Part shown: piece after piece, positions 25,579 to 34,298 of the stretch
Layout of the letters: the number at the start of each line of letters is the position of its first letter
Numbering within the stretch: the first letter of the stretch is position 1
Assembly (NCBI RefSeq): GCF_000317125.1
Contig: NC_019695.1
Coordinates: 1,724,336 to 1,788,335 of the forward strand
Source: Chroococcidiopsis thermalis PCC 7203
GTDB lineage: Bacteria > Cyanobacteriota > Cyanobacteriia > Cyanobacteriales > Chroococcidiopsidaceae
Reading direction: 5' to 3'
DNA length: 64,000 bases
The notes under the pieces: model-generated
The model's database searches: none
Told to the model about the DNA's origin: nothing
The model's input: the letters and a program-made list of their open reading frames with translations, nothing else
Translations under genes and position numbers: made by a program

Positions 25579-27834
25579 ATGCCTGCGTCGTCTACTGCAA
25601 CCGTTACCAGTTTTCCCTTAACTGCTGTCGTGGGACAAGAAGCCATTAAAATAGCCCTGCTGCTAGCAGCCGTCGATCCTGGTTTGGGAGGAGTCGCGAT
25701 CGCAGGTCGTCGCGGTACGGCAAAATCAGTCATGGCGCGGGCAATTCATACCCTTTTACCGCCGATTGAAGTTGTTAAAGGTTCTTTTTGTAACTGCGAT
25801 CCCAATCGCCCTGAAGAATGGGACGACGAACTAAGTAGAGACGTTACATGTAACGTCTCTACAGAGGGTAACGTCTCTACAGAGGGTAACGTCCCTACAG
25901 AAGTGATTCCCGCACCATTCATACAAATTCCTTTAGGCGTGACAGAAGACCGACTTTTAGGTTCGGTGGATGTAGAACAATCGGTCAAACAGGGAGAAAC
26001 CGTATTTCAACCAGGACTGCTGGCACTTGCCCATCGTGGCGTGTTGTATGTCGATGAAATTAACTTACTCGACGACAGTATTAGCAACCAACTGCTGACG
26101 GTTTTAACCGAGGGACGCAACCAAATCGAACGGGAAGGAATTAGTTTTGGGCATCCCTGTCAGCCTTTATTTATCGCTACGTATAACCCAGAAGAAGGAG
26201 CGTTACGGGAACACCTGCTCGATCGCATCGCGATCGCTCTTTCTGCGGATGGCGTGCTAGGTCTAGACGAACGAGTACAAGCAGTAGAACAGGCGATCGC
26301 TTACACCACCTCACCGCAGCAGTTTCTCCAGCAATACGCCGAAGATCTCGACAATCTCAAAACTCAAATTATCTTGGCGCGAGAGTGGCTCAAAGACGTA
26401 CAAATTACCCACGAGCAAATTGCCTATTTAGTCGATGAAGCGGTACGCGCTAGAGTCCAGGGACACCGCGCCGAACTCTACGCCGTGCGAGTCGCCAAAG
26501 CCGCCGCCGCTTTAGAAGGCAGAACCACAGTTACAGCCGAAGATCTTCGTCGCGCCGTAGAATTAGTCATCGTCCCGAGAGCAACAGTCGTACAAACTCC
26601 ACCCGAAGCACCACCCCCACCACCTCCACCACCCCAAAACCAAGACGAACCCGAAGATGAGTCTAACCAGGAACAGGAGGAGCAGGAAGAGAAGGACGAA
26701 CAGGAAGAACCTGAAAACGAGCAAACACCGCCCAACATTCCTGAAGAATTTGTCTTTGATGCCGAAGGTGTAATTCTCGACGACAGCGTGCTTTATTTCG
26801 CACAGATGGCACAGCGGCGGGGGAAGTCCGGCAGTCGCAGTTTAATTTTCTCCGAAGATCGGGGACGATACGTCAAACCGATGTTACCCAAAGGTCCCGT
26901 GCGACGAATTGCAGTAGATGCCACGTTAAGAGCAGCTGCACCTTATCAGAAGGCACGGCGGGAGAGGCAGGGAGCAGGGAGCCTGGGAGTGCAGGGAGTA
27001 GAGACAAGGGAGACAAGGGAGACAAGGGAGACAAGGGAGACAAGGGAGACAAGGGAGACAAGGGAGACAAGGGAGACAAGGGAGACAAGGGAGACAAGGG
27101 AGACAAGGGAGACAAGGGAGACAAGGGAGCAACTACCAACTACCAATTACCCATTACCAATTACCAATTACCCACAAAAAAGAGTTTTTGTCGAGCAGGG
27201 AGATATCCGCTCGAAGCGACTCGTCCGCAAAGCGGGAGCATTGATCGTGTTTGTGGTTGATGCTTCTGGCTCGATGGCGTTGAATCGGATGCAATCAGCT
27301 AAGGGGGCAGTTTTTCAGCTCTTGACAGAAGCGTATGAAAATCGCGACCAAGTGGCGTTGATCCCGTTTCGTGGCGAACAGGCAGAGGTGTTGTTGCCTC
27401 CTACCCGTTCGATCGCTTTGGCGCGTAAACGATTGGAGTTGTTGCCTTGTGGTGGCGGTTCGCCCCTAGCGCATGGTTTAACACAAGCGGTACGGGTGGG
27501 TATGAATGCTCAAATGGCGGGAGATATCGGACAAGTGGTCGTTGTGGCAATTACCGACGGTCGAGGAAATATACCTTTGGCGCGATCGCTAGGCGAACCT
27601 TTACCAGAGGGAGAAAAGCCCGATATCAAGAAAGAACTACTGGAAATCGCCGCTAGAATTCGCGGATTGGGAATACAGCTGTTAGTCATCGATACTGAAA
27701 ATAAATTTATCTCTACAGGTTTTGCTAAAGAACTAGCTCAAACTGCGGGAGGAAAATACTACCACCTACCAAAAGCTACTGACTCCGCGATCGCTGGTGT
27801 TGCTAAAAGTGCAATTAATGCGATTAGGGGTTAG
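25579..27834 (+). CDS. chlD: Magnesium chelatase ATPase subunit D, with in-frame repeat insertions
   Basis: ChlD pairs with ChlI and ChlH to insert Mg2+ into protoporphyrin IX, the first committed step to chlorophyll. Order: a degenerate AAA+ domain ([50 protein letters not shown]), a Pro-rich then acidic linker (about residues 337-380), and a C-terminal integrin I/VWA domain with a MIDAS motif ([15 protein letters not shown]). At 751 residues it is longer than the usual 670-680. The excess is repeat DNA read in frame: about 22 residues after WDDELS (about 86-108), 14 ETR triplets (475-516), and a [14 protein letters not shown] stretch after them. No stop is introduced, and the flanking conserved blocks are intact, so a working enzyme is likely. 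Confidence 0.96.
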   Translation: MPASSTATVTSFPLTAVVGQEAIKIALLLAAVDPGLGGVAIAGRRGTAKSVMARAIHTLLPPIEVVKGSFCNCDPNRPEEWDDELSRDVTCNVSTEGNVSTEGNVPTEVIPAPFIQIPLGVTEDRLLGSVDVEQSVKQGETVFQPGLLALAHRGVLYVDEINLLDDSISNQLLTVLTEGRNQIEREGISFGHPCQPLFIATYNPEEGALREHLLDRIAIALSADGVLGLDERVQAVEQAIAYTTSPQQFLQQYAEDLDNLKTQIILAREWLKDVQITHEQIAYLVDEAVRARVQGHRAELYAVRVAKAAAALEGRTTVTAEDLRRAVELVIVPRATVVQTPPEAPPPPPPPPQNQDEPEDESNQEQEEQEEKDEQEEPENEQTPPNIPEEFVFDAEGVILDDSVLYFAQMAQRRGKSGSRSLIFSEDRGRYVKPMLPKGPVRRIAVDATLRAAAPYQKARRERQGAGSLGVQGVETRETRETRETRETRETRETRETRETRETRETRETRETRETREQLPTTNYPLPITNYPQKRVFVEQGDIRSKRLVRKAGALIVFVVDASGSMALNRMQSAKGAVFQLLTEAYENRDQVALIPFRGEQAEVLLPPTRSIALARKRLELLPCGGGSPLAHGLTQAVRVGMNAQMAGDIGQVVVVAITDGRGNIPLARSLGEPLPEGEKPDIKKELLEIAARIRGLGIQLLVIDTENKFISTGFAKELAQTAGGKYYHLPKATDSAIAGVAKSAINAIRG
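25835..25903 (+). repeat. GTAGAGACGTTACA palindrome plus half-copies inside chlD
   Basis: The 28-base palindrome (GTAGAGACGTTACA and its inverse) is followed by two further half-units, each GAGGGTAACGTCTCTACA or a close variant. The stretch adds residues [20 protein letters not shown] to the AAA+ domain of ChlD without changing frame. Confidence 0.92.
27001..27126 (+). repeat. Minisatellite of 14 GAGACAAGG units inside chlD
   Basis: Fourteen perfect tandem copies of the 9-base unit GAGACAAGG encode (Glu-Thr-Arg)14 in the linker of ChlD. Because the unit is a multiple of three with no stop in this frame, copy number can change without breaking the gene. The same unit occurs in intergenic arrays at 6831, 20513, 27838, 48140, 54321, 56285 and 59170. 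Confidence 0.97.
27127..27178 (+). repeat. ACTACCAATTACC-type short repeats inside chlD
   Basis: Directly after the minisatellite, CAACTACCAACTACCAATT and related units are read as [15 protein letters not shown]. The same unit family fills gaps at 27930-27965, 36508-36545 and 37720-37760. Confidence 0.85.
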
Positions 27835-27835
27835 G

Positions 27836-27970
27836 GAGTCGGGACAAGGGGGACAAGGGGGAACTCGCTCTTCCCCACGACCGAAGGGAGTGGGGATTAG
27901 GGGGCGAAGGGGGACAAGGAAGAAGAATTTTACCAACTACCAATTACCCATTACCAAATCACCAATTCCG
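27836..27970. repeat. Mixed repeats downstream of chlD
   Basis: GGGACAAGGGGGACAAGGGG units (27838-27862), a second GGGGACAAGG (27910-27920) and TACCAATTACC units (27935-27965) follow the chlD stop. They are the same families that interrupt the gene. Confidence 0.8.
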
Positions 27971-28069
27971 AATTCCGAATTCTCTCCACTCACTTTTAAC
28001 TAGATTTAACTTCTATCTGCTAGCAATCCAGATATATTAAGAGGATTGTGTAGCTATTTGTGGCTGCTT

Positions 28070-29848
28070 ATGGATAAAGTACGCGACCCAGCTACCAAGT
28101 ATGCCATATATGTAGCTACGGCAGTCTTGGTACTGGGTTTTATCATTACGCTCGTTCGCAACGGAATACAAATTCTGGCTGATGCCACTTTCTGGTTGGG
28201 TTTGTATGGCTGGTTGGCTGCCGGGATCGTTATCGGCTATTTAGTTTATCTGGGATTGCGAATTTTAGGATGGCGCTCTTCGGAGGAGGCGGAGCCAAAT
28301 GTAGTGGATACCTCAGGGGTTATCTATAGAGCGATCGCTCCAACCGCAACTGAAAGAGGAACTGAGGCAATCGCCACTCGTTCTAAAATCTCGGCGGGCG
28401 AACTTCCACCCTGGGAAGTTGCCGATCTCCCTGCACCGCCGCCATTTAGTTTTAATAATGCGATCGCTCTGATTGGACCTGGAGCAATTCTCTTGGGGAC
28501 TTCGATTGGTAGCGGCGAATGGCTGCTGGGTCCAGCGGTGACGGCTCAGTACGGTGGTTTTATGTTGTGGATTGCCACGACTTCGATTATTCTCCAAGTC
28601 CTCATGAACATGGAGTTTATCCGCTACACCCTGTATACGGGCGAACCAATTTATACAGGTTTTATGCGGACTAAACCAGGACCCCGCTTCTGGGCAATTT
28701 TTTATTCTGTCCTGGCGTTTTTGCAACTAGGATGGCCTGGGTGGGCTTCTTCGGCGGCTACGGCTCTGACTGCGATGTTTGTCGGCGATATTCCTGGACC
28801 GGAACACGCAGAAACGATTAAAGCATTTGGTTTATTCTGGTTCCTATCTACAGTGGCGATCGTTGCTTTTGGAGCCAAAATTGAGCGGACGATGGAAGTC
28901 GTGCAATGGTTTTTTGTTGGGGCAATCCTCCTGTTCTTAATTGTCATTGCCCTGGGTTTTACTGCACCCGAGACGTGGGGTCGAGCGGCAATGGGTTTTC
29001 TCCGCTTCGGCACGATTCCCCCTAATGTTGATTGGCTGAAAGTGGGAGGCTTTGCGGCTTTTGCTGGTGCGGGAGGAGTCTTAAATGGAACGCTGAGTAA
29101 CTGGTTTCGCGATAAGGGATTGGGCATGGGAGGCGTAGTGGGATACATTCCGGCACTGATTGGCGGTCGCCGTATGTCTCTGACTCCCACGGGTAAAGTC
29201 TTTCCCTTAACCACCGAAAACAAGAAGCGTTGGCGTGAATGGTGGAAGTATGCCATTACCGACCAATATGGTGTGTGGGTGCTGGGATGTTTCTTAGGAA
29301 TGGGACTGCCAGCCTTGTTGACTTTGCAGTTTATTCCGCCTGGAACTCGCTTTGACAACCAATTTGCGATCGCCGTCTATCAAGCTCAATACCTATCGCG
29401 GGAAGATACCACTAGCATTATGTGGTTTATTACTCTGTTGGTAGGCTTTTGGATTCTCTACAGTACCCAACTTGGCATTACTGATGTTTTTGCGCGTATG
29501 GTGACAGATATGGTGTGGTCGGGCAGCAGCCACATTCGCGCTTGGCGAGGGGGAGATATTCGTTTTGTTTACTACAGCATCCTCTCTTTGTTTACTCTGT
29601 GGGGAGTTTTTATTCTCTTATCAGGGATCAAGCCCTTTTTCTTAATTCTCCTGAGTGCGAACATTGCTGGCTTAAATTTTGTCTTTCTAGGTTTGCACGC
29701 TCTCTATGTCAATCGCAAATTTCTCCCTGCCGAATTGCGATCGCCGCTATGGCGAGAGGCGATTGTTTTACTCTCAGTCGTGTTTTTCGGTTTTTTCTTC
29801 TGCCAAGCCTTACCGAGTATTATCGGACAGTTTACCCAAGGAGGATAA
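28070..29848 (+). CDS. Nramp-like membrane transporter without the usual metal motif
   Basis: About 592 residues from the ATG at 28070 (in-frame TTG codons at 28046 and 28058 are alternatives; AGAGGA lies at 28039-28044). Two membrane segments and a 60-residue loop precede an Nramp-type core: FNNAIALIGPGAILLGTSIGS and GEWLLGPAVTAQYGGFMLW. At least ten hydrophobic segments follow. Classical Nramp proteins have DPGN in the first core helix; here the equivalent is GTSIGSGEW, so Mn2+/Fe2+ transport cannot be assumed. Related divergent proteins occur in several bacterial phyla. No metal regulator or partner gene lies nearby. Confidence 0.78.
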   Translation: MDKVRDPATKYAIYVATAVLVLGFIITLVRNGIQILADATFWLGLYGWLAAGIVIGYLVYLGLRILGWRSSEEAEPNVVDTSGVIYRAIAPTATERGTEAIATRSKISAGELPPWEVADLPAPPPFSFNNAIALIGPGAILLGTSIGSGEWLLGPAVTAQYGGFMLWIATTSIILQVLMNMEFIRYTLYTGEPIYTGFMRTKPGPRFWAIFYSVLAFLQLGWPGWASSAATALTAMFVGDIPGPEHAETIKAFGLFWFLSTVAIVAFGAKIERTMEVVQWFFVGAILLFLIVIALGFTAPETWGRAAMGFLRFGTIPPNVDWLKVGGFAAFAGAGGVLNGTLSNWFRDKGLGMGGVVGYIPALIGGRRMSLTPTGKVFPLTTENKKRWREWWKYAITDQYGVWVLGCFLGMGLPALLTLQFIPPGTRFDNQFAIAVYQAQYLSREDTTSIMWFITLLVGFWILYSTQLGITDVFARMVTDMVWSGSSHIRAWRGGDIRFVYYSILSLFTLWGVFILLSGIKPFFLILLSANIAGLNFVFLGLHALYVNRKFLPAELRSPLWREAIVLLSVVFFGFFFCQALPSIIGQFTQGG

Positions 29849-29915
29849 TGTATCGTTCTTAACTAAGTAGTTGTCTACTCTATTAAGATCGATCCCTCAC
29901 AAATTGGGAAACCTC

Positions 29916-31073
29916 ATGAATCAAATCAGTTCTAATCGTCGGATTGTCTGTCCTCAATGCGGTTACGACGATAACCCTTTTACAGCTAACCACTGTTTGA
30001 ATTGTAACTCTCGCCTCCGTAGTCAATCTGCTGATGGGGGCGATCGCGATTCTCTATCGAGGCGTAATAGCATTCCTTGGTCAGTCATACCTTTAGCAGG
30101 ACTGCTATTAGTCACACTAGGGTTATTTGTTCTCTGGCGGAACAGTCAACCGCCAACGCCTCCCTCATCCCAACCACTAACATCTCAAGCTGATTTCCCG
30201 AGAGAATGGCAGCTCTATAACTCCTTGCGGGATGTCCCTGATGTTCCTGAAGGAGTTTTCCTCTATGGCGGCGCTATGGCTTCAGCTGCCTTACGTGCCA
30301 AGAATATACAAAGTGAAATTACCCGCGCCCATCCAAAATTTCGCCTGCTTTATACCGATCCGCTCAACGTCCCGCCCGACTCTGGCAAGGGCATTGAAAT
30401 GACGGCTAATGGAGAAATTAGTTTCTCCGAGTCCTTTCGACCCATTCAGCAATCGGAATACAATATAGTGCGATCGCGCGGTTACACCCTCAAACAAGTT
30501 CCCGTAGCGCTAGGAGGTATTGCCTTCTACAGCCATCCTGGGGTGAAGTTATCTGGTATATCCTTGGGTCAAATCCAAGAGATTTACAGTGGCAAAATTA
30601 CGAATTGGCGACAACTGGGAGGATCGAATCTACCAATTGTTCCCGTCAGTCAAGACCCCGATGCGAAAGCGTCTACGAGTTTTCTGTTGCAAGGAATGCC
30701 GAGTTCCCAACGGCGGTTTGGTAAAAATGTACAAATTGTCCGCGATACTACTAGTGCAATTCGCAAAGTTGCTGCAATACCGGGAGGCATCGGCTACGGC
30801 GCTCAGGCTTTAGTAGTCGGTCAACAGACAGTTGAGCCACTCAGTTTGGCAAAGGGGCGATCGCGTAACTACGTTCCAGCAGCCGCTCCCGATGGTACGG
30901 TGAACCAGCAAGCCCTGCTTGACGGTTCCTATCCACTGATTCGCCGGATCTTCGTAGTTTATCGCGAGGATGGCAGTTTAGATGAAGTGGCTGGAAGAGC
31001 TTACGCTAACCTGCTGCTATCCACAGAAGGTCAAAAACTCGTCGATCGAGCGGGTTATGTACCGATTCGGTGA
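29916..31073 (+). CDS. Membrane-anchored zinc-ribbon protein with PstS-like periplasmic domain (copy 1)
   Basis: About 385 residues from the ATG at 29916. Order: a four-Cys zinc ribbon (Cys12, 15, 27, 30; RIVCPQCGYDDN), a linker, one membrane segment (PWSVIPLAGLLLVTLGLFVL, about 52-72), a Pro/Ser-rich spacer, and a periplasmic-binding domain of the PstS type (FLYGGAMASAALRA, VPVALGGIAFYSHPG, ITNWRQLGGSNLPIVPVSQD, GIGYGAQAL). Topology implies a cytoplasmic ribbon and a tethered periplasmic domain. No PstC, PstA or PstB gene lies nearby. A close paralogue lies 750 bases downstream. A sensor role is an inference. Confidence 0.85.
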   Translation: MNQISSNRRIVCPQCGYDDNPFTANHCLNCNSRLRSQSADGGDRDSLSRRNSIPWSVIPLAGLLLVTLGLFVLWRNSQPPTPPSSQPLTSQADFPREWQLYNSLRDVPDVPEGVFLYGGAMASAALRAKNIQSEITRAHPKFRLLYTDPLNVPPDSGKGIEMTANGEISFSESFRPIQQSEYNIVRSRGYTLKQVPVALGGIAFYSHPGVKLSGISLGQIQEIYSGKITNWRQLGGSNLPIVPVSQDPDAKASTSFLLQGMPSSQRRFGKNVQIVRDTTSAIRKVAAIPGGIGYGAQALVVGQQTVEPLSLAKGRSRNYVPAAAPDGTVNQQALLDGSYPLIRRIFVVYREDGSLDEVAGRAYANLLLSTEGQKLVDRAGYVPIR

Positions 31074-31209
31074 GGAATGAGGCAAAGAAGTCGTAAGTCG
31101 TAAGTCGGGAATCAGGAGTCGGTGGTCACTGGTCACTGGTCACTGGTCACTGGTCAGTGATAACTGCTCCCTATAAAATTTACACAAATAAAATTAGGTG
31201 CTTTACATT

Positions 31210-31716
31210 ATGTCGCAAAATCATCCTTTACCTCGTTTGATTCTCGCTTTTGTGGCTGGATTTTTATCAGTTTTACTATTTCATCAATTAGCACTATTGT
31301 TGTTACATAGTATTGGTTTTGCACCTGCTAAGTTAACAGCTTATGCGATCAAATCAACACAACCGTTCGGCATTCCTCGCGTCTGGTCTCTTGCTTTTTG
31401 GGGCGGTGTTTGGGGGATTGTATTAGTCTTATTCGTTTCCTTTTTTCGACAAGGGTTGGGAATTTGGGGGACAACACTGCTATTTGGCGCGATCGCACCT
31501 AGTCTTGTTAACTGGTTTATTGTCATGCCCCTAAGAGGCGAACCTGTCGGTGGTGGCTGGCAACCCAACGGTATTGCTACAGCCTTAATTCTCAACGGCA
31601 TTTGGGGTTTAGGGACAATTTTGCTCTACCGCTTAATTTCCTTAAGCGTACTCGGTCGCAAACGACGCAGTAACAACGGTTTAGAATCGGGAGAACGAGA
31701 AAGAATTCGCCACTAG
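31210..31716 (+). CDS. Small integral membrane protein
   Basis: About 168 residues from the ATG at 31210. Four hydrophobic segments: FVAGFLSVLLFHQLALLLLH, WSLAFWGGVWGIVLVLFVSF, GTTLLFGAIAPSLVNWFIVM and ATALILNGIWGLGTILLYRL. Similar membrane proteins are widespread in bacteria with no known role. It is sandwiched between the two zinc-ribbon/PstS-like genes on the same strand, each separated by more than 100 bases of repeat-rich sequence, so linkage is uncertain. Confidence 0.75.
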   Translation: MSQNHPLPRLILAFVAGFLSVLLFHQLALLLLHSIGFAPAKLTAYAIKSTQPFGIPRVWSLAFWGGVWGIVLVLFVSFFRQGLGIWGTTLLFGAIAPSLVNWFIVMPLRGEPVGGGWQPNGIATALILNGIWGLGTILLYRLISLSVLGRKRRSNNGLESGERERIRH

Positions 31717-31823
31717 ATGTCAGTTGTCAGTTATCAGCGATCAGTGACTAGTGACTGGTGGCTAGAAAAGAATCCAGCCACTAGTTGCTAGCCACTAGCC
31801 ACGCACCACGCACCACCTTTTTT

Positions 31824-33005
31824 ATGAAAGTTCATCAAACTAAAATCATTTGCCGTGTCTGTGGTTACGATGATAATCCTAGTAACGCCGATCGCTGTCA
31901 GCGTTGCCACTCCACTCTTAACCGCAGTTTTCCCGAGTCCGCTAAAAATTCTCAAACTAAAAACTCGTCTGCTTTTCCCTGGTCGGTCATACCGCTGATT
32001 GCGTTATTGTTGGGAACGGGTGGGATGTACTGGTTCTACAGAAGTCATACAACTGCTACTTTGAAAGATAAACCGAGTGCAGTTGTTACGCCCACACAGC
32101 AACCGCTAGGAAAACAGCCTCCAGCAATAGCATCCAATACAGCGGATATTCAAACCTATGCGTCGATGCAAGATGTTCCTAACGTTCCTACAGGTGTGTT
32201 TAATTATGGCGGCGCAACCTGTTTTGCTGCTATGACTGCCCACGGAATGCACTCTAGTATTGCCAAAGTGCGTCCAAATTTCCATCTACGCTATACCGAA
32301 CCACCTGTTAACGTTCCGCCGGGTTGTAGTACCGGGATCGGTATGTTGCTTGATGGCGAACTCAGTTTTGCTCAAAATGGTCGCTCCGTGTCAGATGCAG
32401 AGTATCGCAAAGCTAAAGAACGTAACTTTACTCTGCAACAAGTGCCAGTGGCAATTGATGGCATTGTATTTTTTACCCACCGCAACGTTCCCTTACCTGG
32501 ACTGTCGGTGAAACAACTTCAAGATATTTTCTTGGGCAAAGTGACTAACTGGAAACAGCTAGGGGGACCCAATCGAGCGATCGCGCCTATTTCTCAAGAC
32601 CCCAAGGTTCACGCTTCGCTCAAATTATTGCTGAGCGATCGCGTCAACAATTTGGGTCGTAATGTCAAGATCGTGCGCGACTACACCACAGCCATGCGAA
32701 GAGTTGCTGCTACCCCTGGGGCAATCTCTTACAGTTCGGCTTCTATTGCTGTCGGACAGCGATCGATTCATCTGTTGGGCATAGCTAGAGGTAGTTCTAA
32801 AGATTACGTCTCCCCTGTTGCAGGCGAGCGCGTCAATGTTGCTGCCTTGCGCGATGGTTCTTATCCCATTACTCGCCGTCTATTTATCGTCATTCGCCGC
32901 GACCGCACTCCCGACGAACAAGCAGGAGTTGCTTACACCAACTTGTTACTCTCCCACGAAGGACAGCAAATTGTTGAAAAAGCTGGATTTGCAGCAATTC
33001 ATTGA
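31824..33005 (+). CDS. Membrane-anchored zinc-ribbon protein with PstS-like periplasmic domain (copy 2)
   Basis: About 393 residues from the ATG at 31824. It has the same plan as copy 1: a zinc ribbon with Cys10, 13, 25 and 28 (KIICRVCGYDDNPSNADRC), a membrane segment (PWSVIPLIALLLGTGGMYWF), a spacer and a PstS-like domain (GVFNYGGATCFAAMTAHG, VPVAIDGIVFFTHR, VTNWKQLGGPNRAIAPISQD, AISYSSASIAVGQRS). Sequence similarity to copy 1 extends through the whole length, so the pair arose by duplication. The ligand is unknown. It ends just before a perfect hairpin shared with the convergent sulfite oxidase gene. Confidence 0.85.
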   Translation: MKVHQTKIICRVCGYDDNPSNADRCQRCHSTLNRSFPESAKNSQTKNSSAFPWSVIPLIALLLGTGGMYWFYRSHTTATLKDKPSAVVTPTQQPLGKQPPAIASNTADIQTYASMQDVPNVPTGVFNYGGATCFAAMTAHGMHSSIAKVRPNFHLRYTEPPVNVPPGCSTGIGMLLDGELSFAQNGRSVSDAEYRKAKERNFTLQQVPVAIDGIVFFTHRNVPLPGLSVKQLQDIFLGKVTNWKQLGGPNRAIAPISQDPKVHASLKLLLSDRVNNLGRNVKIVRDYTTAMRRVAATPGAISYSSASIAVGQRSIHLLGIARGSSKDYVSPVAGERVNVAALRDGSYPITRRLFIVIRRDRTPDEQAGVAYTNLLLSHEGQQIVEKAGFAAIH

Positions 33006-33015
33006 ATTGAAATGT

Positions 33016-33044
33016 ATTTGCAAGTCGCATGGCGACTTGCAAAT
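33016..33044. terminator. Perfect 13-base-arm hairpin between convergent genes
   Basis: ATTTGCAAGTCGC, then ATG, then GCGACTTGCAAAT: a perfect stem in the 48-base gap between the stops of the PstS-like gene and the sulfite-oxidase-type gene. There is no long U-tract, but the position suits a bidirectional terminator. Confidence 0.65.
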
Positions 33045-33053
33045 ATTCTCTCC

Positions 33054-34298
33054 TCAACTCACAGTCACGGGATGGCTGACAACCGCATTGTACAAATAGC
33101 CTTTAGCATTGAAAGGTACTGAAGTTGGTTGGGTATTGCCTTTAGTGTCTGTAGCCTTTGCCTGAAGCTGATATTTGCCAGGACGAGCATTCCAATCTAC
33201 ATCCCATCTCACCCAAGCTCCATCAAGGTTAGGCTCTCGGAGTCGTGCCGCTTGCCAGGTCTTGCCCCCATCAAGGCTGACCTCAACTTTGGCAATTTTA
33301 CCGCTAGCAGACCAAGAACGCCCTCGCAATAAATGTTCTCCTGCGGGCATTTTGGCATCCCAAGCCAGCTCGAAAGCACTTTTGATATTTTGCGCCGTGA
33401 TAATCGTGCCTTTAGCAGGGGGATTGGGTTGATAGTCGGAGCCGATTAAGACATAACTTTCCGTGTTCCATGTGGAAAACAGAGGTTTTTCTGAAACTTC
33501 AATCCGCCCTACCCATTTGATACTAGCCGCACCCAGCCAGCCTGGAACGAAGGCACGGATGGGGAAACCGTGGTCTGCTGGTAGAGTTTGCCCGTTCATC
33601 GCATAGACGAGCAATGTATCTTCCTCTAATGCCTTCGCCAGGGACATCGGACGACGAACTTTCTTTTCGTCTAACCCTTCTGGCATTACGTCTTTTGCGG
33701 TGCGTTTGACTCCTGCGAGTTGCAGAACTTCCCGCAAAGGTACGCCCGTCCATTCTGCTACACCGATCGCGCCCAGTTTCCACGGCGCTCCGTCGGCTTT
33801 TTTTCCCTGGACGGATTCAAAAAAGCTGCGACCGTTACCAGCGCACTCTAGCGCTCGAATCACCGAGACTGATGGTAGAGAAAGTAGTTCGTCGTAAGTA
33901 AACTCTCTCGGACGAGACACCCCAGACCCTTCAACCCGCAAGCGCCATGTCTTCTGGTCGATTTTGGGGGTAGCCGTGTGGTTGCGGACGTAGAATAGCT
34001 CGTTGGGAACGAGATAGCCTCGGTCATACATGGCTTCCCAACGCATTTCTTGTTGAATGCCTTTGTAATCGTAAAAAAGTTCTGGAGGAACTGATTTAAC
34101 TACCTCCCCAGCAGCCAGAGCGGGTTCTTCTAGCCGTAAGCGTGGTAAACCGCTACCAATTGCTATTCCCGCACCGACAGTCATAAATTGCAGGAATTTC
34201 TTGCGCGACATACCTAAAGTTTTCGCTTTCTGCCAGATAAATTCATCGGCTCTAGCTTGCTGGTAAACTTTTTCGACTAGCAGATCGTTTTCCTTCAT
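33054..34298 (-). CDS. Sulfite-oxidase-family molybdopterin enzyme
   Basis: A 414-residue protein with the Mo-cofactor domain (about 95-290), whose molybdenum ligand is Cys152 in RALECAGNGR, and a C-terminal Mo-co dimerisation domain (about 300-410; IAKVEVSLDGGKTWQAA). The N-terminus holds SRKKFLQFMTVGAGIAIGSG, a twin-arginine-like signal with Arg-Lys in place of Arg-Arg, and LAAGEVV as a possible cleavage region. Export in folded form is plausible but not certain with the altered motif. Members oxidise sulfite or have other oxo-transfer roles. No haem subunit gene is adjacent. Confidence 0.9.
   Translation of the reverse strand: MKENDLLVEKVYQQARADEFIWQKAKTLGMSRKKFLQFMTVGAGIAIGSGLPRLRLEEPALAAGEVVKSVPPELFYDYKGIQQEMRWEAMYDRGYLVPNELFYVRNHTATPKIDQKTWRLRVEGSGVSRPREFTYDELLSLPSVSVIRALECAGNGRSFFESVQGKKADGAPWKLGAIGVAEWTGVPLREVLQLAGVKRTAKDVMPEGLDEKKVRRPMSLAKALEEDTLLVYAMNGQTLPADHGFPIRAFVPGWLGAASIKWVGRIEVSEKPLFSTWNTESYVLIGSDYQPNPPAKGTIITAQNIKSAFELAWDAKMPAGEHLLRGRSWSASGKIAKVEVSLDGGKTWQAARLREPNLDGAWVRWDVDWNARPGKYQLQAKATDTKGNTQPTSVPFNAKGYLYNAVVSHPVTVS

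Noticed and set aside
26873-27146. Minus-strand ORFs of repeating Leu-Ser-Pro or Leu-Pro-Cys units opposite chlD
   Set aside because: They are the antisense translation of the GAGACAAGG array in all frames. There is no ribosome site and no family; chlD on the other strand is certain.
28702-29358. Minus-strand 218-residue ORF
   Set aside because: It lies wholly inside the Nramp-like gene in antisense, is Pro/Lys/Ala-rich with no domain, and the sense frame has clear membrane segments.
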